64,000 nucleotides of DNA from UBA6985 sp946536225 (GTDB taxonomy: Bacteria > Bacillota_I > Bacilli_A > RF39 > UBA660). Location of the stretch: positions 62,001 through 126,000 of the forward strand of contig CAMNEE010000003.1 of assembly GCA_946536225.1 (NCBI GenBank). Direction: 5' to 3'. A model generated the notes under the pieces. The model saw only the letters and a program-made list of their open reading frames with translations, had not been told where the DNA came from and made no database searches. The position numbers and the translations under genes were made by a program. This document shows, piece after piece, positions 50,473 through 59,756 of the stretch. The stretch's first letter is position 1, and every line of letters begins with the position of its first letter.

Positions 50473-51586
50473 GATTATTTGTATGTTTTACTCTAGGTAT
50501 TCTAATAACAAATTGATACATATCATCAAAAGCAAACTCTTCTTTTAATACTTCAACACCATTTTCATTTGCGTTAGCAACCATATCCTTTATACCACGC
50601 ATAACATCATCAGTTGTATTATATGTTACTTTTTCAATACCCTTTTCTTCTTCTTTTTTATCATCTTTACTTACTTGATCACTAGATACATCTTCATCAT
50701 CATCTAATTCAAGTAAATCAATATCTTCATCAATTTTCTTATGAATTCCAGCTCCACTGAAAGGATTAACACCAAAGTTAACTCCTCCATTCATATTAAC
50801 AGATGAACTTTCTAAATCATTTAAGAATACGTTATTATTAGGTTTATATGCACCATACTTATATTCATTAAAATCTTTAGGATTATCAATATTAGATGTT
50901 TCTTCCATTACTTTCTCAACATCTATATCATTTTTATTAACATTTATTCCGCCTACTAAATCAGCTTTATTTGATGAATACTCACCTATAATAGATGCTA
51001 TTTCATCATCTAGTTTTTTAACAGGCCATCTTTCACTTATTGTTCTATTTAATAATTCTACTTGTCTAAATTTATCAGTAAGTTTAAGTAAACTTCTTGC
51101 ATGTCTTTCACTTATCTTTTCATTTGATAAAGCATCTTGTACTGCAGGATCTAGATTAAGTAATCTAAGTTTATTAGCAATAGCTGATTGACTTATACCA
51201 AGTCTAGCCGCTAATTGTTCTTGAGTTACATATTTTCTATCAAGTAATTTTTTATAAGATTTAGCCTCCTCTATTGGAGTCATATCTTTTCTATGTGTAT
51301 TCTCAATAATAGCAACTTCTGCTGAATCATTATCATTTAAATCAGTAATAATAACTGGTACTTGAGTTAAACCTGCAAGTTGAGCAGCTTTATATCTTCT
51401 TTCACCAGCAATTATTTCATATTTATCGCCAATTCTTCTTACTGTTAATGGTTGAATAATACCATGACTTCTAATTGAAGAAGATAATTCCATCAAAGCA
51501 GCTTGACTAAATGTTAGTCTAGGTTGAAATCTATTTGGAATTATTTGTTCAATGTTAACAAGTCTAATCTGAGATTCCATTTTCAT
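50459..51586 (-). CDS. ParB/Noc-family nucleoid protein
   Basis: 375-residue ParB-type CTP-binding DNA clamp. The N-terminal NTPase core has ERRYKAAQLAG and IENTHRKDMTPIEEAKSYKKLL. An HTH (TQEQLAARLGISQSAIANKLRLL, about 137-159) follows, then ERHARSLLKL. An unusually long, acidic, Gly/Asn-rich linker (about 200-340) precedes a C-terminal dimer segment. It lies next to rsmG, the position of noc in Bacillus, and no parA/soj follows. I cannot decide between Noc (nucleoid occlusion) and Spo0J. AGGTGA precedes the ATG. Confidence 0.85.
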   Translation of the reverse strand: MKMESQIRLVNIEQIIPNRFQPRLTFSQAALMELSSSIRSHGIIQPLTVRRIGDKYEIIAGERRYKAAQLAGLTQVPVIITDLNDNDSAEVAIIENTHRKDMTPIEEAKSYKKLLDRKYVTQEQLAARLGISQSAIANKLRLLNLDPAVQDALSNEKISERHARSLLKLTDKFRQVELLNRTISERWPVKKLDDEIASIIGEYSSNKADLVGGINVNKNDIDVEKVMEETSNIDNPKDFNEYKYGAYKPNNNVFLNDLESSSVNMNGGVNFGVNPFSGAGIHKKIDEDIDLLELDDDEDVSSDQVSKDDKKEEEKGIEKVTYNTTDDVMRGIKDMVANANENGVEVLKEEFAFDDMYQFVIRIPRVKHTNNQDQK

Positions 51587-51657
51587 AAGATTTCACCTTC
51601 CTATTCTATATTAATATTACTTTATTTTTATCCTTTTTACAATTGCCTTACAAAAGA

Positions 51658-51682
51658 AAATGGAAACTATTTATTTCCATTT
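51658..51682 (-). terminator. Weak terminator after rsmG
   Basis: AAATGGAAA/TTTCCATTT stem overlapping the rsmG stop region; only a short T-run follows on the minus strand. Confidence 0.55.
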
Positions 51683-52398
51683 ATCATTCGTTGGTAGTCT
51701 TTTTTTATTTTACCATAATCTCTAGGATAACCGCTTGGATTTTTTCCTATTTTACGTATAGATACAGCAGTTCTACCTTCATCAGTATCTGCTAAATTAA
51801 ATTTATCAATATACTCTACTTTTCCATTTAACTTACTTATTATGTTATTAGATAATTTTAATTCTTCTTCACCATTACTACCCTTTAAAGCAAAGAATAT
51901 TCCATTTACCTTTGTTAATGGTAAACATAATTCACTTAACACAGGTAAAGCAGCTACTGCTCTACTAGTTACTAAGTCATACTTTTCAATATTACCTTTA
52001 CGAGCAAATTCTTCTGCTCGTGTATATACCGTTCTAACACCTTTTAAATCCAATTTATTAATTAATTCATCTAAGAATTTTAACTTTTTATTATTTGAAT
52101 CTAAAAGAGTTACATCTAAATTTGGAAATACTATTTTTAAAACCATTCCAGGAAATCCTGCACCTGTTCCTATATCAATTAGAGTTTTTACTTCATTTAA
52201 ATTGATATATTTAGCAAGTATAAGAGAATCATAAAAATGTTTTAAATATATTTCATCCATCTCAGTAATCGCTGTTAAATTAGTATGACTATTAAATTCA
52301 ATTAGAAAGTTTGCATAAACATTTAAATCATTTAATTGTTTATCAGTTATATTAATATTAATTTTCTTTAATTCTTGAACAAATTTATCTATATTCAT
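51667..52398 (-). CDS. rsmG: 16S rRNA (guanine527-N7) methyltransferase
   Basis: 243-residue RsmG/GidB that methylates G527 of 16S rRNA; loss gives low-level streptomycin resistance in other bacteria. SAM motif I LIDIGTGAGFPGMVLKI is near 71-87, preceded by HFYDSL. LLDSNNKKLKFL follows, then VTSRAVA. The basic C terminus is typical. Follows mnmG by 11 bases. Confidence 0.95.
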   Translation of the reverse strand: MNIDKFVQELKKININITDKQLNDLNVYANFLIEFNSHTNLTAITEMDEIYLKHFYDSLILAKYINLNEVKTLIDIGTGAGFPGMVLKIVFPNLDVTLLDSNNKKLKFLDELINKLDLKGVRTVYTRAEEFARKGNIEKYDLVTSRAVAALPVLSELCLPLTKVNGIFFALKGSNGEEELKLSNNIISKLNGKVEYIDKFNLADTDEGRTAVSIRKIGKNPSGYPRDYGKIKKDYQRMINGNK

Positions 52399-52409
52399 AT
52401 GCTCTCCTA

Positions 52410-54266
52410 TTATTGATTAGGATATTCTTTTTTTAAATACATTGCAAGAATACTAATATCAGCTGGATTAACACCACTTATACGTGTTGCTTGAGCAATT
52501 GTTAAAGGTTTAACTAATTTTAACTTTTGTCTTGCTTCACTAGCCAAGTTCTTAACTTTATCATAATCAATGTCTTCAGGAATCTTTTTAGATTCTAACT
52601 TTAACATTCTATCTACTTCTTTTAATGTGTTATTAATATATCCTTCATACTTAACTTGTACTTCTACTATTTCAAGAATCTCAGGAGAGTATTCTTCTTC
52701 AATATAAGAATATAAATCATTTATTTTAACTTCAGGTCTCTTAAGTAAATCATATAAAGAAACACCATTAGTTAATTCACCAATTGCTTCTACTAATTCT
52801 TCAGATTCATTCTTAGAAGTAATTCTAATATTTTTAAGACTTTCTATTAGTTTAGCTATATCGCTTCTCTTCTTATCAAGTCTATCCTTTTGTTCTTGAG
52901 TTATAAGACCATATTTATAACCGTAGTCTCTTAGTCTAAGATCTGCATTATCATGTCTTAATATAAGTCTATATTCTGCTCTACTAGTAAGTAATCTATA
53001 AGGTTCTTTAGTACCTTTAGTAGTTAAATCATCTAATAGTACACCAATATACGATTCATCTCTTCTTAAGATTAAAGGATCTAATCCTCTTACTCTTAAA
53101 CCAGCATTAAGTCCTGCAATTAAACCTTGACCAGCAGCTTCTTCATAACCAGAAGTACCATTTATTTGTCCAGCAGTATAAAGATTCTTAATTACTTTAG
53201 ATTCTTCACTTGGATACATTTGTAATGGATTAATTGCATCATATTCAATTGCATAAGCATATTTAAGTATTTTAGCATGTTCTAAGCCATGAAGTGAATG
53301 CACCATCTTCTCTTGTACATCAATAGGCATCGATGTTGAGAATCCTTGTAAATAAAGATCTGGATAATAATCACTTTCAGGTTCTAGGAATAATTGATGT
53401 CTTTCTTTATCTGCAAATCTAACTACTTTATCTTCTATTGAAGGACAATATCTAGGTCCAATTCCTTCAGCATATCCTCCATACATTGCAGATCTATCTA
53501 AATTATCTCTAATAATTTTATGAGTTTCTTCATTTGTATATACTAAATAACAACATCTTTGTTTATTAACATCGTATTGAGGTTCAATATCAAACGAGAA
53601 AGTCCATGGAGTTGGGTCCCCATATTCAGGAGTTAATACTGAAAAATCTACTGAATCAGGATCTATTCTTTGAGGAGTACCTGTTTTAAGTCTTTGTATT
53701 TCAATACCTAATTCTCTTAATTTATCAGATAAATGTTTAGAAGATACTTCTCCATGAGGTCCTTCAAACTTATGAGTATCTCCAATTAATATCTTACTTT
53801 TAAGGTAAGTACCAGTAGTAAGAACTAAACAAGTACACATAATTTCTTTACCTTCAGCAGTAATAATACCTTTTATAGTATTATCTTCTACTATTAAGTC
53901 TTCTACCATTGCTTCAATGATATCAAGTGTTTCAATACTATTAAGTTCTTTTAACATATTTCTTGGATAAACTATTTTATCACCTTGTGCTCTTAATGAT
54001 TTAACAGCAGGACCTTTCCCTGAATTTAACATCTTTATTTGAAGATGAGAAATATCAGCCACTCTACCCATTAAACCACCTAAAGCATCTATTTCTCTAA
54101 CTACTATACCTTTAGCAGTCCCTCCTATTGAAGGATTACAAGGCATATCAGCTATATTTTTCATATTAGAAGTTATTAAAGCAGTTTTTAGACCTTGTTT
54201 AGCAGCTGCATTTGCTGCTTCACATCCAGCATGTCCTCCTCCAACAACTATTACATCATATTTCAT
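52410..54266 (-). CDS. mnmG: tRNA uridine 5-carboxymethylaminomethyl modification enzyme
   Basis: 618-residue FAD enzyme that, with MnmE, modifies the wobble uridine of certain tRNAs. The FAD motif VVGGGHAGCEAANAAA is at about 6-21. Cys-containing PCNPSIGGTAKG is near 45, and GTSGYEEAAGQGLIAG near 370. It ends in the conserved helical domain for MnmE and tRNA binding. It lies directly between mnmE and rsmG, the standard order. Confidence 0.97.
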   Translation of the reverse strand: MKYDVIVVGGGHAGCEAANAAAKQGLKTALITSNMKNIADMPCNPSIGGTAKGIVVREIDALGGLMGRVADISHLQIKMLNSGKGPAVKSLRAQGDKIVYPRNMLKELNSIETLDIIEAMVEDLIVEDNTIKGIITAEGKEIMCTCLVLTTGTYLKSKILIGDTHKFEGPHGEVSSKHLSDKLRELGIEIQRLKTGTPQRIDPDSVDFSVLTPEYGDPTPWTFSFDIEPQYDVNKQRCCYLVYTNEETHKIIRDNLDRSAMYGGYAEGIGPRYCPSIEDKVVRFADKERHQLFLEPESDYYPDLYLQGFSTSMPIDVQEKMVHSLHGLEHAKILKYAYAIEYDAINPLQMYPSEESKVIKNLYTAGQINGTSGYEEAAGQGLIAGLNAGLRVRGLDPLILRRDESYIGVLLDDLTTKGTKEPYRLLTSRAEYRLILRHDNADLRLRDYGYKYGLITQEQKDRLDKKRSDIAKLIESLKNIRITSKNESEELVEAIGELTNGVSLYDLLKRPEVKINDLYSYIEEEYSPEILEIVEVQVKYEGYINNTLKEVDRMLKLESKKIPEDIDYDKVKNLASEARQKLKLVKPLTIAQATRISGVNPADISILAMYLKKEYPNQ

Positions 54267-54274
54267 AATATCAC

Positions 54275-55627
54275 TTACTTTCCAACACAGAATTTTGAGA
54301 ATATCTCATCAAGTATATCTTCTTGGTAAGTTTCTCCTATTATTTCACCTAATAAATCATAAGAAGTCTTTAAATCTCCTGAAATCATTTCATAAGGAAC
54401 TTCCATTTTAACTGATTCAATTGCTTTATTAACAGCATTTAAAGATTTCTTAACTAAAGATATTTCTCTAGCATTAGATAAGAAATTATAGTTTTTACTC
54501 TTTATTTCATTAAATTTAAACATATCACTTATTGTCTTTTTTAACTCATTTAATCCATCTACATCTACAGTATTACCATATATAACAGGAACATCTTTAA
54601 TTAATGATGTATCTACATTTATATCTTGGTCATTCTTGTTAATAAATACTATCTTTTTAACATTAGTATTATTAATAAACTCTATATCATCATTAGTAAT
54701 ACCATTTATTCCATCTATAACCATGATTGCAAGGTCTGCATCCTCTAATGTTTTAATGGATTTATCAACACCTATTTTTTCTACTATATCATCAGTTTCT
54801 CTTATACCAGCAGTATCTATTAGATTAATCTTTATACCATCTATTTCTACAGATCCTTCAACTATATCTCTAGTAGTACCAGCAATATCTGTAACAATAG
54901 CTTTTTCTTTATTTAAAAGTTTGTTTAAAATTGATGATTTACCAACATTAGGTTTACCAACTAAAGTAACATCAATACCATTTTTAATAATAGAACCTTC
55001 TTGAGATGATTTAACAAGCTTTTCAAGTTCATCTTTAACTATATTAAGTTCAGTTAGTAAATTACTATTAGTTATTTCATCATCATCTACTTCATCAGGA
55101 TAATCAAAATGTACTTCTAATTCTCCAATTAAAGACATAATTCTTTTTCTCATAGATTTAACTAATATAGATAAATTACCTTCTACCCTACTCATAGCAT
55201 ATTTTCTTGCTTCATCAGTTTCAGACACAATTAAATCATTAATACCTTCAGCTTCAATTAAGTCTATTCTTCCGTTTAGGAATGCTTTCTTGGTAAATTC
55301 ACCAGGTTCTGCAAGTCTACATCCATTTATAAGTAGTAATTCTAATACTTTATTAGTAGTAGCTATACCTCCATGTGAATTAATTTCAACCATATCCTCT
55401 TTAGTAAACGTTTTAGGGGCTTTCATGATTGATACTAAAACTTCATCAACAGGATTTTCTCCATCCATGATAAAACCATAATTAATAGTATGACTATCAA
55501 CTTTAGTTAAATCTTTACCCTTAAAAATACTATTTACTATTTCTATTACATCAGGACCAGTTGCTCTTACTATAGAAATAGCACCAACACCTAATGCAGT
55601 TGATATTGCACATATATTTTCATTCAT
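54275..55627 (-). CDS. mnmE: tRNA modification GTPase
   Basis: 450-residue MnmE, partner of MnmG. The N-terminal formyl-THF-binding domain (ALGVGAISIVRATGP, EINSHGG) is followed by a helical domain and an inserted GTPase: GKPNVGKSSILN (G1, about 222), DIAGTTRD (G2), DTAG (G3), NKND (G4). The C terminus FCVGK carries the catalytic Cys of the CxGK motif. All motifs are intact. Confidence 0.97.
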   Translation of the reverse strand: MNENICAISTALGVGAISIVRATGPDVIEIVNSIFKGKDLTKVDSHTINYGFIMDGENPVDEVLVSIMKAPKTFTKEDMVEINSHGGIATTNKVLELLLINGCRLAEPGEFTKKAFLNGRIDLIEAEGINDLIVSETDEARKYAMSRVEGNLSILVKSMRKRIMSLIGELEVHFDYPDEVDDDEITNSNLLTELNIVKDELEKLVKSSQEGSIIKNGIDVTLVGKPNVGKSSILNKLLNKEKAIVTDIAGTTRDIVEGSVEIDGIKINLIDTAGIRETDDIVEKIGVDKSIKTLEDADLAIMVIDGINGITNDDIEFINNTNVKKIVFINKNDQDINVDTSLIKDVPVIYGNTVDVDGLNELKKTISDMFKFNEIKSKNYNFLSNAREISLVKKSLNAVNKAIESVKMEVPYEMISGDLKTSYDLLGEIIGETYQEDILDEIFSKFCVGK

Positions 55628-55685
55628 GATTAATACCCCTTTCTGTACAGGCGTATAATAGCACTTTTTTTAATAAAACACAATA

Positions 55686-55708
55686 AAAGAAGCTTACTCA
55701 GCTTCTTT
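55686..55708 (-). terminator. Terminator of the rnpA-yidC-jag operon
   Basis: AAAGAAGCT/AGCTTCTTT stem with a TTTTATTGT tail on the minus strand. Confidence 0.8.
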
Positions 55709-56317
55709 AGGTTTAATAACTATATGTCTATTAGGTTCTTCTCCTACACTTTCAGTGTAAACTTTATTAGATTCACCTAATGCATTATGAATAATTCTTC
55801 TTTGATAACTATTCATATTTTCTAGTTCAGCAGGAACTTTAGATTTAGCAACTTCTCTTGCAACATTCTTAGCAAGTCTTACTAATCTTTGTTCTTGTTT
55901 ATCTTTATAATTTTCTACATCTAATAAGATATATGGATATGAATTAATTTTGTTAAAAATTACTTGTTTAACAACAGTAGTTAAGGCTTGAAGTGTTTTT
56001 CCTTCTTTACCAATTAAAATGTTGTTATTATCTGAATACATCTTAATAGTAATTTGTTCATCTCTAACTTTAGATTCAAATGTAACATCTAATCCCATGT
56101 CAGTAGTTAAACTCTTTAAATAATCTTTAACGAATTCAACTAAGTCATCTTTAGTAATAACATGAACTTTAACAACTTCTTTTTTAAGTAAACCACCTTT
56201 AGTCTTAGTAGTATAAGTATATACGTCTTTTTCTTCTACTCCTAATTCTTCAAGTGCTTTAGCTAAAACCTCTTTTTCTTCTTTTCCCTCAAAAATTTGT
56301 TCTTTCATATTACTCAC
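55694..56317 (-). CDS. jag: RNA-binding protein Jag/KhpB
   Basis: 207 residues: Jag N-terminal domain (about 5-52), KH domain (GKEGKTLQALTTVVKQVI, near 104-121), R3H domain (YPYILLDVENYKDKQEQRLVRLAKNVAREVAKS). In other Firmicutes KhpB works with KhpA in post-transcriptional control of cell elongation. It overlaps the yidC stop by eight bases, the usual pairing near the origin. Confidence 0.93.
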   Translation of the reverse strand: MSNMKEQIFEGKEEKEVLAKALEELGVEEKDVYTYTTKTKGGLLKKEVVKVHVITKDDLVEFVKDYLKSLTTDMGLDVTFESKVRDEQITIKMYSDNNNILIGKEGKTLQALTTVVKQVIFNKINSYPYILLDVENYKDKQEQRLVRLAKNVAREVAKSKVPAELENMNSYQRRIIHNALGESNKVYTESVGEEPNRHIVIKPKEAE

Positions 56318-57389
56318 CTTTTCTATTAGATTTTTTACTCTTCTTTTCAGTAAACTCTAAATCCTTTACTTCTTCTTCTCTTTTATTCTTTCTAACAAAG
56401 TCTTTTATATCAACTTTTTTAGTTTTAGATTTAGATTCATTCTTATCTTTAGATTTTAATCTAATATAGTATGATTGTCCTACACCAAACGCATTTGTAA
56501 CAATCCAATATAGACCAATTGCAGCTGGTAATTGAACAGATGCAATACCAATAAATACAATCATAAATAACATCATGTATTTTTGTTGTTTAACTTGATC
56601 TGGATTGCCACTTGCCATAGAACCCATACTAAACATAAATGTTAATGCAGTAAATAATACAATTAATACAATTAATAATATATACCAATAATTTCCTGTT
56701 TTAATTCCATACATTGGTGTTGTACCAAGTTGGAATACCCATAATTTATTTTCAAATATTGCTGGTACTCTATTAATAGCTTCTAAGAAAGCTAAGAATA
56801 AAGGTAATTGAATAAATGATCCTAAACAACTAGATAAAGGATTAATATTATATTTCTTATAAACAAGCATAGTTTCTTGACTCTTTCTCATCATTGAGTC
56901 TTGATCACTCTTGCCTGCATATTTCTTTTCAATTCTTTGTAGCTCAGGTTGCATGTCTTTCATCTTTTGACTTTGAGATGCAGCTTTAGCACTCATAGGT
57001 AACATAATAATTCTTATTAATAAACCTATAACCATAACTGAAAGACCATAATTACCAAGTAACTTACCTGCTTTAATAATTAGCCAAGCAAGTGGTCTTA
57101 CAAATAATTGAACCCATAATCCATCATAACTATCTTTTTCATAAATCTTCATATCACTACATGACTTTAAACTATCAAGTTTAACTTTCATGTATTCTTC
57201 ATTATCAGAATAAAGATTAAATAATTCTTTTTCTTCTGGAAGACAAATAATATTTGAAGTTAAGCTTTGTCCTGTATAAGGATTTGTAACTGGTTTTTTG
57301 TTCTCATCAGTCATTGTTTTTGAACAACCAGTCACCATTAAAATAGCTACTAATGCTACGACCAGTAGTTTAATATTTTTCTTTTTCAT
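56310..57389 (-). CDS. yidC: Membrane protein insertase YidC/Oxa1
   Basis: 359-residue lipoprotein form. Signal peptide with lipobox VTGC (Cys22), an extracytoplasmic segment, then five helices beginning about 95. LSVMVIGLLIRIIMLPMSAKA contains the conserved Arg in the hydrophilic groove. The basic C-terminal tail (KKSKKSNRKGE) is for ribosome binding. The gene sits between rnpA and jag as in Bacillus spoIIIJ. Confidence 0.95.
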   Translation of the reverse strand: MKKKNIKLLVVALVAILMVTGCSKTMTDENKKPVTNPYTGQSLTSNIICLPEEKELFNLYSDNEEYMKVKLDSLKSCSDMKIYEKDSYDGLWVQLFVRPLAWLIIKAGKLLGNYGLSVMVIGLLIRIIMLPMSAKAASQSQKMKDMQPELQRIEKKYAGKSDQDSMMRKSQETMLVYKKYNINPLSSCLGSFIQLPLFLAFLEAINRVPAIFENKLWVFQLGTTPMYGIKTGNYWYILLIVLIVLFTALTFMFSMGSMASGNPDQVKQQKYMMLFMIVFIGIASVQLPAAIGLYWIVTNAFGVGQSYYIRLKSKDKNESKSKTKKVDIKDFVRKNKREEEVKDLEFTEKKSKKSNRKGE

Positions 57390-57407
57390 TTAAACACCTA
57401 TCTCTTA

Positions 57408-57725
57408 TTAACTTATTAAACTATTCATTAATTTATTCATAGTTTCAAAATCCATATCTAAAACAGATTTCTTAACTATTATAATATAATCCATATTATT
57501 TTTAAACAATTTTTTATTGCTAGTAACAATCTCACGCACTTGTCTTTTTACTCTATTTCTAATATGGGCATCCCCTATTTTATTACCAACAGCTATACCA
57601 AATCTAGTATAGTTAAGATCATTAACCTTATTATATATAATATAAGCATTATTTTTTAATAAATTACCTGTATGAATAATATCATCAAAATCAGAATGTT
57701 TTTTAACCATTTCATATCTTCTCAT
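57408..57725 (-). CDS. rnpA: Ribonuclease P protein component
   Basis: 105-residue protein cofactor of RNase P. The N-terminal helix RRYEMVKKHSDFDDII is typical. The RNR motif HIRNRVKRQVREIV at about 56-69 is intact. AGGAG precedes the ATG. It follows rpmH after an attenuator-like hairpin, the conserved order at the origin. The RNase P RNA itself is not in the window. Confidence 0.96.
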   Translation of the reverse strand: MRRYEMVKKHSDFDDIIHTGNLLKNNAYIIYNKVNDLNYTRFGIAVGNKIGDAHIRNRVKRQVREIVTSNKKLFKNNMDYIIIVKKSVLDMDFETMNKLMNSLIS

Positions 57726-57762
57726 AATTTATTCTCCTAACTTTATATATATAATAAAAAAA

Positions 57763-57780
57763 GTCACTTATCGCAGTGGC
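57763..57780 (-). terminator. Attenuator-like hairpin between rpmH and rnpA
   Basis: AGCCACT/AGTGACT stem with one mismatch, followed by TTTTTTT on the minus strand. It would reduce rnpA expression relative to rpmH. Confidence 0.65.
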
Positions 57781-57785
57781 TTCAA

Positions 57786-57908
57786 TTATTTACAAAGTAC
57801 CTTACGTCCTTTTGCTCTTCTTGTTTTTAATATTTTAGAATTCTTTCTTGCAAAGAAACCATGCTTCTTAGCTTTTTTACGATTATTTGGTTGAAAAGTT
57901 CTTTTCAT
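57786..57908 (-). CDS. rpmH: 50S ribosomal protein L34
   Basis: 40-residue basic protein, MKRTFQPNNRKKAKKHGFFA, then RKNSKILKTRRAKGRKVLCK. The usual length is 44; here four residues of the middle segment are missing relative to the family pattern (MSTKNGRKVLARRR). GAGGTG precedes the ATG at 57908. It is the gene next to the candidate origin. Confidence 0.95.
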   Translation of the reverse strand: MKRTFQPNNRKKAKKHGFFARKNSKILKTRRAKGRKVLCK

Positions 57909-58244
57909 AGTTTCACCTCTCTCTTCTCCTGAAAGCAAGGTTATTATAATATATCAACAATTTGAAAGTCAACATAAATATCGTAAAAATGTTGAATTTA
58001 ATAGATATTAACAAAATTAACAACGTTGTTTATAACTTTATTAACAAAAATAGTTATTATTTAAAGTAAGTTTGTTGAAACTGTTGAAAACTGGTACAAA
58101 GTGCTTTATAATAGGCAACTAAAGGTTGATAAGTGTGTTGATAACCCGTTGAAAAGCAGTTTCAATGAAATTATTAATACAATTTTTCTGAACATTGATA
58201 TATAATTAAATTGACAAAAAAAGATAGGGTAGGTGATGGAAACG
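57909..58244 (+). other. oriC: Candidate chromosomal origin (rpmH-dnaA spacer)
   Basis: 336 bases of very AT-rich DNA between divergent rpmH and dnaA. DnaA-box-like sequences: GGTTGATAA (58124-58132) and TGTTGATAA (58136-58144), near matches to TGTGGATAA, 12 bases apart. TTGTTGAAA/CTGTTGAAA copies lie at about 58071-58090. An AT-rich stretch (about 57990-58060) with TTAACAA repeats could be the unwinding element. A further perfect TTATCAACA lies at 60933-60941. Confidence 0.6.
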
Positions 58245-59606
58245 ATGAAAGAGTCATGGACTCAAGTTTTAGACATAATTCAAAGTAAAATTAATTTTAT
58301 TTCTTTTAAATCATGGTTTTCTAACCTAGAACTAGTAGAAAAGACTGAAACTTCCCTTATATTAAAGATAGATTCCCCATTTAAAAGGGACTATATAAAC
58401 AAAAATGAAGCATATATTGATCTATTAGATGAAGCAATTATTACAGTATATGGTTTTCCATTACAATTTGAAATATATACTGAAGAAGAAATCAATAATA
58501 ATGCTGTTAAGCCTAAGAAGGTTGAAAAGTCAGAAATTATTAACGTAGAAGAAAGAGAGAATAGGGTAGGAACAAACCTAAATCCTAAGCTTACTTTTGA
58601 CAACTATGTAGTAGGTAATAGTAATCAACAAGCCCAATTGATGGCTTTAACGGTTGCTGAACAACCTGGTAAACTATATAATCCTTTATTCATATATGGT
58701 AAAAGTGGTCTAGGTAAGACACACCTAATGATGGCAATAGGTAACTATATAGTTGATAACACTGATAAAAAGGTATTATATGTACCTTGTGAAGAATTTA
58801 CTGATGACTTCCAACAAATATTTAGAAAACAAGCTGATGATAATTCAGAAATAATGTCTAAGTTTAGAGAAAAGTATAGAAATATCGATGTTTTAATAAT
58901 AGATGATATTCAAAGACTAGCTAAAAAAGAGAAGACACAAGATGAATTCTTTAATACATTTGAAAACTTACATAAATTAAATAAACAAATTATTATAGCT
59001 TCTGATACAAGTCCTAACGACTTGCAAGCATTCGAAGATAGACTTAAAACTCGTTTTGTATGGGGTTTAACAGTTACTATTGAACCTCCTGATATAGATT
59101 TAAAGAAAAAAATTCTTAAAAATAAAATAGCAGGACATGAAGCTGCAGATAGAATAGATGAAAATGTACTAGATTACATTGCAAATAACTCTGAAAATGA
59201 CGTAAGACACTTAGAAGGATTAATAAATAGATTATATTTCCTTATATCTATGTATAATCCACCTAAAGTAGATCTATCATTTGCTCAGGAGTACTTAAAG
59301 GACTCATTTGGTAATGCGTACTATACAACTAATAATATAGGTAAGATACAAAAAGCTGTAGCAGATTACTATGGTATTACTGTAGAAACATTAAAAAGTA
59401 AGAAGAGAAAAGCAGAGATTAATCATCCAAGACAGGTAGGAATATACCTTTGTCACTTAAAAACTGAAGAATCTCTTGAAAGAATTGGTTTAGAGTTTAA
59501 TAAAAACCATTCAACCGTTACTCATGCTTGTAAAAAGATAACAGCTCAGTTGAAAACTGATGAAGAATTAAAAAAAGAAATTAAAGAAATTACTGATAAG
59601 TTATAA
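58245..59606 (+). CDS. dnaA: Chromosomal replication initiator DnaA
   Basis: About 453-residue AAA+ initiator. The N-terminal oligomerisation domain is at about 1-80. Walker A YGKSGLGKTHLM is near 150, Walker B LIIDDIQRL near 215, and sensor TRFVWGL follows. A C-terminal DnaA-box-binding HTH carries NHPRQVGIYLCHLKT and NKNHSTVTHACKKI. I start at 58245: AGGTGA lies eight bases before this ATG, whereas the GTG/ATG at 58233/58236 overlap that site. It is divergent from rpmH. Confidence 0.96.
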   Translation: MKESWTQVLDIIQSKINFISFKSWFSNLELVEKTETSLILKIDSPFKRDYINKNEAYIDLLDEAIITVYGFPLQFEIYTEEEINNNAVKPKKVEKSEIINVEERENRVGTNLNPKLTFDNYVVGNSNQQAQLMALTVAEQPGKLYNPLFIYGKSGLGKTHLMMAIGNYIVDNTDKKVLYVPCEEFTDDFQQIFRKQADDNSEIMSKFREKYRNIDVLIIDDIQRLAKKEKTQDEFFNTFENLHKLNKQIIIASDTSPNDLQAFEDRLKTRFVWGLTVTIEPPDIDLKKKILKNKIAGHEAADRIDENVLDYIANNSENDVRHLEGLINRLYFLISMYNPPKVDLSFAQEYLKDSFGNAYYTTNNIGKIQKAVADYYGITVETLKSKKRKAEINHPRQVGIYLCHLKTEESLERIGLEFNKNHSTVTHACKKITAQLKTDEELKKEIKEITDKL

Positions 59607-59756
59607 TTGATGTTTAAAACTTAAAAATTTTGAACAACAAATAATCAAAACTTTTATTAAAAACAAACGTATTTAAGGCAAAGGTTAATAGTTATGAACA
59701 TTATGAACGCCTTTATTAATAATACATATAAATAAATAAGAAAGAGGGAAAACAAA

